A stretch of DNA of 64,000 nucleotides, taken from Prinia subflava. Its lineage: Eukaryota; Chordata; Aves; Passeriformes; Cisticolidae. Below the pieces are notes generated by a model. It had not been told where the DNA came from. It was given only the letters and a program-made list of their open reading frames with translations, and did not search any database. The position numbers and the translations under genes were made by a program. Shown here in pieces: positions 37,641 through 47,600 of this stretch. The stretch lies in assembly GCF_021018805.1 (NCBI RefSeq), contig NC_086247.1, positions 141,232,102 through 141,296,101 on the forward strand, given 5' to 3'. How positions within the stretch are numbered: position 1 is the first letter of the stretch; every line of letters starts with the position of its first letter.

Positions 37641-37800
37641 TGCAGTGACGGAGGAAAAATGGAAAGAAGGAAAGAAGACAAGAACAAAGGAATGAAGGAA
37701 AGAGAGAGAGAGAGAGAAAGGAGGAAAAAAAGAGAGAAAGAGAAAGAAGGAGAAAGAGAGAATGAGAAAAAGAGAAAGAGAAAAAGAGAGCAAGAAAGTG
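37641..37800. repeat. GA-rich low-complexity tract
   Basis: Irregular GAAA/GAGA/GGAA units. The stretch 37694-37762 is 69 uninterrupted purines. Open frames across it encode Arg/Glu/Lys-rich (plus) or Ser/Leu/Phe-rich (minus) peptides that are repeat artefacts. Unlike the GGAGA tract it is impure and therefore probably older. Confidence 0.92.
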
Positions 37801-38883
37801 TAAAGACAAGCATAAAGTCTATTTTGATGATGTCTTTTAAAGTTTTAATCATGAAACCTGAATGTCAAGAGCTGGCAATACTGCAGGTGTGGAAAGCTTC
37901 TAAGTGGCCATTTTCATCACTGTTTGGTCCCTGGGAAAGGCCTTTTTTTTAATATGTGTATGTGAGGAAGCTTTTACTCTGTGGCAGTGGGAGCTTCACC
38001 TGATGTCAATTTAAAGAGACAGGTGATTTCTGCAAGTTGCAAACTAATGTGCCATAATTCCCCAAGGTATAAATTAATACAAAATATATGTCTAATAATA
38101 TAAGGCACTAGACACAGAAAGCTCATCCTGAGCAGCAGAGCTGTAGTGTTGAATTCTTCTATAATCAAAATATGCAGGCAACTTGAGGGAATGTCTCCAG
38201 ATGGCTGATTATCCATTAAAAACTCAAACCTTTGATACAGGCCTATAGAATGGATCACCTCCCATGAAGAGAGTATTATTTTCAATTTCTTTTATATTTA
38301 CAGATATTGGTTTGGCATGGAGTGGGGAGGGGATGATCCATGATAGTAACTTCATCCTTAGAAGGTTTGGTTATTTTCATTAGGAATGAACACATGGGAA
38401 AGAGTCCTACCCAAATTATTTTTATTTACTCAGAATCTTTTTGATATTGCTATTTTCCTGCTTATAGTTCTCTGTAGTTCAGTATACAGTTCTTCTTTAT
38501 GGAGAGCACAATTTCCCCTCCTGTTTGATTTTCACACAACTGATGTTAGAGCATTTGGCCTCACATTTTCCAAAAGGATCCCTGCTATTGCAGAATGTAC
38601 TATGCCATTTAGAGCCAAGAGTTGTCGGGTTTAGCTGAAATAAACCCTTAGAGAACAAACCCAGCTGTACTATGAAAATCTGTACAGGGGGATTAGATGT
38701 GGCTGGACTCAGAAGAACCCCTCCTTGCTCCTGTTCTTCTATAGGTGGCTTTTCATACATGATTTTACTTCCCTATTACATGCATGTTTAAATTTTTCTT
38801 GTAATTTGCAGCCGTGACAGGAAGGGGTTGCCCCTCTCTGGCACTTGTTCAGTGTCCTGCTCCTCAGGACAACTGAGAATGAG
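37801..38883. other. Unique non-coding DNA
   Basis: AT-rich single-copy-looking sequence. Nothing recognised on either strand. Confidence 0.5.
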
Positions 38884-38943
38884 TTCACTGAGATATTCAC
38901 TGAGATATTCACTGAGATATTCACTGAGATATTCACTGAGATA
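38884..38943. repeat. Five-copy 12-bp tandem repeat
   Basis: The unit TTCACTGAGATA occurs five times head to tail without a single mismatch. The repeat keeps the frame open on the minus strand and produces a short Ile-Ser-Val-Asn peptide repeat, which is not evidence of coding. Perfect identity suggests a recent expansion. Confidence 0.97.
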
Positions 38944-41581
38944 CAGGAGTGCTGTGAGGGATTGGGGGTGGGCCAGCAGTTGAGACATAAGAAGCTCAAA
39001 TTAAATAAAGATTTGAGGTGTTAATTTTTTTTTCTACACCAAAACAACATGTAGAACTTTTCTTTTGTTCACCTATATTCAATTTAATGAATTAGGAAGT
39101 GTTTCTTAGAGAATTGGAGAAAAAAAATAGAAAAAATAAAAAAGGACAGATTCACAGAATTGGAAGCAAAGCAAAGCAAAAGTGACTAAAAGCAAATCTG
39201 TGACAAAAGGACTCAGCCAAGGTGAGCTGGGTTCCTCAGAATCATCTGATGGCAATCCATATTTCCTAGGTGCTTCAGAGGAATGGTCATGCACTCCCAC
39301 TTACAGATTTTGTGGGTTAAAATGTCTGTGTTGACTATGAAACTGCAGTTTTCTGATGGAGCTTTTCTGTAGTTGGAACATTTACAGCCTCCTTTTCCTG
39401 TGAAGACTTTCCAGAGTCTAATGTTAAAATCCAATATGCCACTAATAGACTTTTTTCATCTAGCCACCTATTTCTGGGAAACACATTTATTTAAGATTGT
39501 TATCCCCTGGATGGTTAATGGGTTAAAAAGTCATTAAACACATTCACATGCAGGCAGCACCATTATAAAAGCCTTTTTTCCTGAGCTTCCTAGAATAAAA
39601 TCACCTTCAATGGAGATAATGCAAGAGATTAAAGGCCTGTTTGTTCAGGATAGATTTGTTTCTTAAATGGATTTTCCTGTCAGTGACTGAGTAACCTTAG
39701 AAGTGTGACAACTGTTAGTATGCAATATTACCTGTAAGTCTGCTGGTGAGGAGGGATAAACCCCTCATGACTTTCAATAGAGACTGCATATTTTTGTAAA
39801 AGATTAAATCAGCTCTGAGTTACAAAGTGAAAGGATGAAATTCCTGGGTGAAAATCTATGGCCTTTGTTATACTTGAGGTCAGACAGTATGGTCACTTCT
39901 GAGTTTAAACCTACAAGTGGAACTTCATTAAAAAGTAGTGGTCAACTCAATCCAGCCTGCTTTTTCATGTAGGCTCTTTTTTCCCTTCTCTTCTCTTTGG
40001 AGCTTAAGCAAATGCTTATGAAAACTTTTAATTAAGTTTTAGCTGCGCCCCAAGCCTTGCATAATCCCAAGATCAGAACTGACATGTTCATTTGCAACCA
40101 CAAGATCAGGAAACTAAAGTTGGTTTTGCTTGTAGTCAAAATCCTACTACTACAGTTGAAAGGCAAGAATATCTAGGTAGTCTGATAATCCTTTCTAAAA
40201 TGAAAGAAAGAACATTGAAGCTCTAGTGTCTGTATAGAATATTCTACATAGAAGGCAGGGAAATGTTCCTTTTGGAAAACACCAGCATACCATATTTGTG
40301 CTTATGAAGAGTTATTGTGATGGACCTAAGTTTGGAGGAAGTGGCAGAGATGATCTGGGTTTCAATTTTGAACCAGAATTTAAAAATAGTTATAGGTTAC
40401 CACATCACAGCACAGTATGCCTAAAATTTTACATCAGACTAAATGTTGGACTCTAACCTTGTGTTACAGACTCAAGAATCGTAGCTTTGTCTGAGATTTA
40501 TTTAATCTGAAATTAGCCTTACCAAATACATATTGGTCCTGAGACTACACTGCACTCAGACACTCACAGTCCTTGTTATCCAGCCTCAGTGTCCTTGGGA
40601 AGAGATCAGGTACAGGCAGACCCCTCTTCCTGTGAGGTGCAGTGAGGTATCTCATACATTTTACCATATCACCACCTGCAAGAATATAACACAAGGGATG
40701 AGTCTCCCTTTGGTTTGATGGTATAGGATAATGAGTTTAGGGGCCCATGGCAAAAAGGAATTACGTGTTACTGAAAAAGAATAATGTTCCTGAAGTGAAA
40801 GGTAAAGCTGGATATAAAATACTCTAAGAGGAACTGACCACATAGCCCAATGAGAAATATTTAAGGAAGGAAAGAAAAGCACTGGAAGGAAAAGCAGAGG
40901 GGAAACTCCATTAGAATTCAAATTGGAGGAAAAGCTCCTCCTTTATTCAGTGATGCAGGGTTGGATTAGAACTGGAATGAAAGATTCAGCCAGCCATGCC
41001 AAAGACTCTAAACTACAGGTCCTAGGAAAATGTTATGACTTCTAGCATCTTTGGTAAGATTTACAAGACAAGTAAATTCTGTTCTCCTCCTGATGAAGAA
41101 ATCAAACTTTTACTGTGGCTTCAGTATTTCACCACAGAGGTGACTATTGTGACTTTTAAGCTGGAAAATCACTTTCGCTCTCTTAAAATGCGATTTAACT
41201 CTGAGTTGCTTCCTGAAATGGTTCCACCTAGAAACACTGTACAAAATTTGCTGCAGAACAGCACAGAGAGAGGGGCTTGGGAAATAACACATATCAAAAG
41301 TAAAATGGTTCTGAGAAGGAAAATCCACTGAAGGAAGGACCACTGCCCAGGGTTCATGGTGGGTGGTTAGGGCAGTGACATGAACTGAAAATGTCCTTGT
41401 TCAGACAGATACACACTGAAGGTAGCCATTCCTATCAAGCAGATTGGGGACCTCTAGCTTGGCCTCCCACATTTTTAGACCTTCTTTTTCTTATATCAGG
41501 TGTCTAAAAAAAACCAGATGTCTAACACAATTCTGTATTTTAGGAAAATATTAATAATATTTTTTAAGTCTAATCTGTCTC
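38944..41581. other. Unique non-coding DNA
   Basis: No gene recognised. The part at about 39440-39640 is AT-rich with a balanced, non-repetitive texture and could be a conserved non-coding element. A plus-strand frame at 41035-41331 (98 residues) contains no domain I recognise. Confidence 0.45.
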
Positions 41582-41652
41582 TGGCTATGGTAGGAGGTTT
41601 GGAAAGAGATAATCTTTCAGGTCCCTTCTAAACCAAACCATTTCATGATTAA
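41582..41652 (+). mobile_element. CR1 LINE extreme 3' end
   Basis: GGTAGGAGGTTTGGAAAGAG, then ATAATCTTTCAGGTCCC, TTCTAAACC and AAACCATTTCATGATT follow the CR1 3' untranslated end in order (GGTTGGACTAGATGATCTTTA..GGTCCCTTCCAACCC..ATTCTATGATT). Only about 70 bases remain. It is moderately diverged and inactive. Confidence 0.85.
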
Positions 41653-41711
41653 TGTGGAACACAAAGGAATTTGATAAATTTCGTATTTACTGTGAGTTGA
41701 GTTGCCATTCT

Positions 41712-41713
<2 letters not shown>

Positions 41714-41752
<39 letters not shown>
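41714..41752. repeat. Long poly-T (39 bases)
   Basis: Thirty-nine uninterrupted T residues about 60 bases downstream of the CR1 end. On the minus strand it is a poly-A tail-like stretch, but the sequence to its right (minus-strand upstream) is not a recognisable gene or element. Homopolymers this long are often mis-sized in assemblies. Confidence 0.92.
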
Positions 41753-42359
41753 CTTAATGTCCTTTTTCTCCTTACCACATCAGAACATTGTAGGAGCTAC
41801 ATTTCTTAATTACCATCCTCATCCTTTTTCCCCAGGAATCTGAACCAAGCAAAGGTGGAAGGAAGTGGCAAGAATACCACCTGGGAAACTTTAAGGGTTG
41901 AGAGACCACAGACTTCCCAGATGCATACAAAACCCCAAGCTGCATTCATGAGCTGTTGTAAGGATTGCCTGAGGGTCAGGAACACATCAAACCAAGGTTT
42001 TATTCCAGTGGTTTTGAGGTTTGAGGTGAGCGTTGTGCTGCTCTGGTAACATCCTGAGGGGTGGAGTGTGGAAAAACTGTGAGCAGGAATTATTTGCTCC
42101 AAGTGCATTAGTTTACTCCTGAACAGAGGTATGATTATAGGGCTACTTTGCAGTAAGGATAAATGTTTTTCTGTCTTTTAAATGCATATGTCAATGGTAT
42201 AGTTGTTGTTACTAGCATTAAGGTCTAGGGAATAATAAGAAAAGAAGGACAATATTGTATTACAGGTTTCTATTTCTCACTGATCTGTTATAAATAAAAT
42301 GTCATGCATTATTTACACAGCAAACAAAGAGTTGTAAATGCTTAGAGGGAAATGAGTTA
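41753..42359. other. Unique non-coding DNA
   Basis: No recognised gene. Open frames on both strands (for example 41806-42108 minus, 100 residues) show no known domain. Confidence 0.45.
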
Positions 42360-42720
42360 ATTCACCACTCACATAATTTAAGCTCTGTTATATAGTAGCT
42401 AATTTGAGACCACCCATTTTTTGTAATTGTGGTTTAGAGAGATTAAAAATAATCTCAGGAAATTGAATTTAAACAACCCAATAATTATTCTGGTTTGGCT
42501 CCTGTATTTATTTTTGTATAAGGATGCTCACTGATAGCCGCCAGCTAGTCAAAATAATTTACTTAAAAATCATAGCAGAGTAAGTGAATGCCTATAAGTA
42601 ATTGATCTCTATGGTAGATTTTTCCCTATAGAAGACTAACCACCCAAGTATATTATTTGTATTGCAGGCAAAAATATATTTTTAATTAATATTGTTTTTT
42701 AAATACAGAAGCAAGAAAAA
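42360..42720. promoter_or_regulatory. Candidate AT-rich conserved non-coding element
   Basis: Non-repetitive AT-rich stretch with several homeodomain-type TAAT words (ATAATTATT near 42481, GTAATTGATC near 42598) and an isolated CpG in GATAGCCGCCAG (about 42533-42544). Such texture is common in vertebrate developmental enhancers. This is inference, and no functional site is demonstrated. Confidence 0.22.
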
Positions 42721-43489
42721 TTACAAATAGAGAAGCTAATTCGTTCATCTACATATTTATTTGTTTTTTATATAACTTTCATATGTATCTTCTGTCCTAG
42801 AAGCTGCATGGAAGAGGCAGAAAATTTTCCAAGTAGGAAATGAGATTTAGTTGAAAAAAATTTATTTTCTTGGAATTAAAAATAATCTAATGAAATTATA
42901 AAAATAAATATTTAGCTGGTTCAGTTTCACGTAGAAATTTAAAAATACTTCTTGTTTCAAAAGTTGCAGAGTGAAATTACACTGGAGAAACACTCTGATG
43001 GATAGGATGTCTATTTTACTTCTGGGATGAGAAGACTAAGTTATCTTATTGTTACATATCTCTCCTGTGAGTGATAAGTACATTCAAATCTCTTTCTTTA
43101 GCTCTTCTTTCTAATTGGTTGCCCCAGGTTTTCTTCGTGCTGATGAGATTTTAATGTTTTTTTAACCTAACAAATAGGTTGATATACTCAAATGAAAGGC
43201 TTTATGTAAAAGATTGTTGCTCTAAAGACATTACCGGAATGAAAAGGAGTTCTTTCCTTTTTGATAATCTCTTCCTTCCTTCCTGAATACAGTTTTTATG
43301 GCATCCCAAATAGGCCTCAAGGTCACAGTGTGAATAATCCAAGACTGGGACTTTGAACTGGTTTTGAAAACTATGAAGCTCGGTAGATTTTAAACACCTC
43401 CTTATTTTTCCACATGCCCCAGCACATCTTAGCTTTGGAGCTATGCAATAAAGAATACTCCCAGTGAACTTTGGATCTTATATCTAAGC
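42721..43489. other. Unique AT-rich non-coding DNA
   Basis: Nothing recognised. AT-rich with short A and T runs. Confidence 0.5.
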
Positions 43490-43990
43490 AGTTCCCTTTC
43501 TTCTTCTCTTCTCCCCCTCACCCCTTTTCTTTTCTTTTGTTTCTTTATTTTTTAATTTTTTCTGCCAGAAGCCTAATCTTATCATACTAACGGCATGGGA
43601 TGTTCTACAGTTTTAACAAGACACCTACAAACGTGATCAAATCTTGATACCCTTGTTCCCTGCACCTACAGTCTTTTTTTCTCCTCTTCCCTCTAAGCGC
43701 ACACCCCGCGCAGCCCGCGGCTCGCCGCCAACACTCCCGGTGCTCAGATCACACCTGGGACCCTCTCACCGGCCCCTTTCAAGATTTCTGGGGAGAGATG
43801 AGAACTCTTGGAGCTCAGCAGGAAGTTCAGCAAGTCAGGACACCGTCTCTGGCTGGGGTTACCCGTGGCTTGTCAGGAGTGCGTGTTGTTACCTGCGCCG
43901 GCACTCAGGCCCAACGGAGGGAAGGGAAGCAGAACCTGCCAGGAGCCCTGCTCAGCCAGGAGATGAAACGGGTGAGCTCCTGCAGCACAC
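43490..43990 (+). other. CpG-rich patch with splice-like signals (candidate exon or promoter)
   Basis: A pyrimidine-rich run (43494-43562) ends in TTTTTCTGCCAG (43568). A perfect TACTAAC branch-point word (43585-43591) lies 20 bases before TTCTACAG (43610). A second pyrimidine tract ends in CCCTCTAAG (43697). Directly after it comes a CpG-dense stretch (about ten CpGs in 43698-43770 and roughly 17 by about 43970), far above the rest of the window. A donor-like CGG/GTGAGC lies at 43969-43977. The frame stays open from 43644 to 44204 but begins at TTG with no upstream ATG, and the 186-residue peptide has no recognised domain. It may be an untranslated or alternative exon, a small CpG-island promoter, or coincidence. 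Confidence 0.3.
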
Positions 43991-44399
43991 AGGAGCAGGT
44001 ATGGGCTGGGCAACACCTAACACTGATGGGGAAGAGCAGAAAAATACCTTTCAAATGGCAAGAGTAAAATGGTTAACTAGATCACCTCGTTCAGAGCTGC
44101 CTGGGAGTCCTCTGGTAGCACTGCTGCCCATCAAAACTCTTATGGCTGCTGTGGTCATGAAATGCCATTTATTTTGGAGAGAAAGTTTATCTGTGTCTAC
44201 ATAAAAGACAGGAAAGAAACCATATATGAGCCCTGCAGTCCATAGGGACATGACTTTTAGGCCAGACTATTTTAGCATAAACACTAAAAATCTTTTTAAA
44301 AATAATATCCTGTTGCTTTTGCACTTCCATTATATTAAACTGATTTTCTTTACTCACAGTGGGATTTCAAATTAATTTGTAATTATACACACTACGAGG
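43991..44399. other. Unique non-coding DNA
   Basis: Continuation of the open frame to 44204 without recognisable protein features, then AT-rich sequence. Nothing else seen. Confidence 0.45.
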
Positions 44400-44600
44400 G
44401 GATGAGAAAAAATGACCTAATTATAGACCAAAAGGATGCCCTGCAGCTATCATCCAATTACTCCAACCATCTGAGTTCTTAAGCAAAATGATGGGCTTAA
44501 TCCTTCCTTGGTCACATTTAATTGTAATTTGCTACTGAAATCTACAAATTCACTTTCAATATTCAGTCCCATTTTATAAAACTCTGTACTGATATAACCT
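44400..44600. promoter_or_regulatory. Candidate conserved non-coding element
   Basis: A dense group of homeodomain-type words lies in about 150 bases: CCTAATTATAG (44416-44426), CCAATTACTCC (44454-44464), GGCTTAATCC (44494-44503, a bicoid-type TAATCC core) and TTTAATTGTAATTT (44516-44529). It is non-repetitive. The call rests only on motif density in AT-rich DNA, where such words are frequent by chance. Confidence 0.25.
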
Positions 44601-47600
44601 AGAATATAAAAAAATGAGAATGGGTCACAGTTGCAGATACCCTGCTAGACTTTGGTCTACCACATATGCTCTGTGACCACTGAGTGAGGAAGAAGATCAT
44701 GGTTTCTCTACTGTGTCCCTCAAATCGTAATAATTAGCTACAATTAGGCCAGTAGAAAACTTTTAAAGTAATAGAAACATAGAAAATTCCCATAAACAAG
44801 TGCCCATTAACAACCTTCCAATTTCAGCCTTAAGTTTCAGCATAGGCTGAAGAGTTCGTGAAGAGCAAAAGTTGTACAGATGTACTCATTTTAATAGTGT
44901 TATCACTAAAATCTTGCAGTAAAACAGGAATAACAATTAAGGTGATGAAATGGACTTGATACAGAAGAGATCAGTTCTCTATAAAGTATCTGGTTGTTTT
45001 TGGTTCATTGACAGTTTCATAAACTATTTGCACACCAACAAAAAATACATTATCTTAGTTTTTCTGCAAATTAAAAACACAAACTCAAACTGTAAGTGAA
45101 ATTCTAACACAAGCTACTGTATTAAAAAAAAAAAAAAAAGGAAAAAAAAAAAAAGGAAAAGACAGCTTGGGGTGGGGTGAAGTAAATATTTCCAACTGGA
45201 GGACGAGGAGGATCTACTAGTCCAGTAATGAGGGTGTTCATATACAGTTTGGGTGAACTACACTCAAAAATTTCCTTCTGTTTACCCTCACTGAAACTGA
45301 GTGCTGAGGACATATTTCAATCCCTTGTGGAAGTCGTAACCTTTACAGAAACAGAAAAGTCAACTGTACCAGCAAACAAAGTCAAGTAGTTTCTTGGTCA
45401 GGTGAATTTCCAAGCTAATATGTGTGTATTATTTTTCTGATCCATTAGTTATTTGTATGAAATGAATCAAGTGCAGCTGGTAAGATATGGAGAAATTTAC
45501 TCCTGCAAACAGGATAATATTGGATGGGGGAGGTAAAGCTAACTTCAGGGATAAACATAGTGCAGTACATGAGGGTTTGGTGAACAGTGTGTAACTTCTG
45601 GGATATACTGAGTAAAAGGAGGAAACTTTCTTCTCCTAATTTTCCATATGGTATTTTAGACCTCTTTAATTTGTCCTGAAAATCTCTATCAGAAAAAAAT
45701 GTACATGGGAAATACCAAAATGAATTGTTTGATAGCTTCGGGTTTTAATTTTGTTTTGTTTTAGGCACTTAACATTAGTTAATACCTCACCTGATTTTTT
45801 TTCTGCTCAGGCTAATGATAGAGCTTTGTCTTGTTAGTTCTTGTTGCTATATTTTTTATATTATATTTTAGAGACACAGTCATCCTTTACTGACTTGCTA
45901 ACAGGCTGAAATGGGAAATACTAGTTTTGTTTGGTCTTTTAGTATTTTGCTATCAAGAGAAGATCACTGTCCCTGGAGGTAGAGTTCTTTATTTTGTTTC
46001 TAATGAAGAATGGCTTTTAATAATCCTGTTGACTACATTAGCAACACTTCTGCTTGTCCATTGGTAGGCACAGAGTTTGCATTTATTTCTGTTCACTTCA
46101 CAGATTGGAAACACACTTTTTGTACCTGAGTGAAAGAAGACACAGAGTTATGCTTAAGTATCTATATACTTTACAGCTATTCTGTTTGCAAGTTATTTGG
46201 GTCAATACTAAGTATTTAACAAGTGTCCTGTTAAAACTGACCTGTAGACTGGCAGACCTTGTGTACTGTTAATAGCTCTTGGTTGCCATCACCCCCTCAC
46301 TTTCTGGACTGCTCTTAATACTGTTGTCTGGTTCAAAGTTTGGAAGTCAAGGTTATTCCTCTGTGAAAGGACTGAGGGTGAAGTTGTCTCCCTTTGAAAT
46401 TCCATTTACAAGTTCCAAGCACTATTTCTTTGAACAAAAGGGAACTCAAATAGCCCAATTCAGTTTGCCACCTCCCAGCATGCAGGTATTTTCCAGATAG
46501 CCCATGCAGTATCTCTCCAAAGGTTCAGAGAGGTACATCCCAGCCAGTGTGGCTGTTCCCTCCCCAGAGGAGGAAAAGCAGAAAGCAAATATCCATGTGC
46601 CTCTCCTGGTCTGTTTTCAGCCCAAAGACGGAGTCGAGTCTCCTGTGCAGATTGGGAGGGTCCCTGCAGTTGTGCAGAGAATGGAGCCATTTACAAAACT
46701 CTTGGTTTGTTCTCAGGGTCACAAACCAAAAGTTCTGTCTTATTGCTTCCAAAACTAAGATTTTTAGGAAAGAGCAAGATTGGGAAGGAGAGAAAAGCAC
46801 TTTTGCTACAGGAAACACTACAGCTGGATGAAAATACAGTCTTTTAGGCATGTAAATTCTTCCTCAGCATGTTGTTCACCTTATAAACCCTATATATCCC
46901 TGTGCTATTGTGACTACAACCACATCCATTTTACACATACTCTCATGGTCAAAAAATATTTAGTGAAGAGAATTAAAATTACTGCTGGCTCTGACTTTGT
47001 TCTGGCTGAAAACATTTCTTTGTTTTGAAATTTTTAGGCTGAAGTTACTGTACTCTTTCATACGTGTAGCTAAAAATACAGTAGATAGCTATCTTCAGTG
47101 TAGAATAGTGGTGAGTTTGAGGAGTTTAAATTTCAATCTGGACTAGCAGAATTCATTGTTTCTACTCAGAGTTAAAACTTGTTTTCATTAATAGATTCTC
47201 TCACTGCAATAGCCATTGCTCCATAGTGTGCTTAAGTTATGTTCTATGGCTTTTGCAATACATGGTTCCCATAAACATGTATTTCTGGGTTTGGACTGGG
47301 AAAAAGCCTTGAAAGGATTCTCTAAAATATGCCTGAAAGAGACAGTGTTTCTCTGCCTCAAATACAGTCCTTATTTTGTTGATGGTTAGCTGTGAGCAGG
47401 GTTGCACCAGGTCCATTCTTGAACAGCTCCACACGTTTTTCTTTAAATCCACTAACGCTTCCTCCTCTCCACGGTCCCACTGCTGTCACATATGTGAACA
47501 ACACCACTGATTTCAAAGTAATGTCTTGCATAAGGAATTAATTATTTGAACAATGAAGTGATTTAAATGACTCTTGTGAAGTGGTCCCAGTTTTGCCCCT

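Noticed and set aside
37504..37952. Arg/Glu/Lys-rich and Ser/Leu/Phe-rich open frames
   Set aside because: Translation of a GA-rich low-complexity tract in both orientations. No domain.
38739..38999. Repeated Ile-Ser-Val-Asn peptide
   Set aside because: Comes from the 12-bp tandem repeat, whose unit length is a multiple of three.
43644..44204. Longest open frame (186 residues) as a protein-coding gene
   Set aside because: It begins at TTG, not ATG, has no recognised domain, and is better explained by a GC-rich patch. It is kept only as a candidate exon/promoter region.
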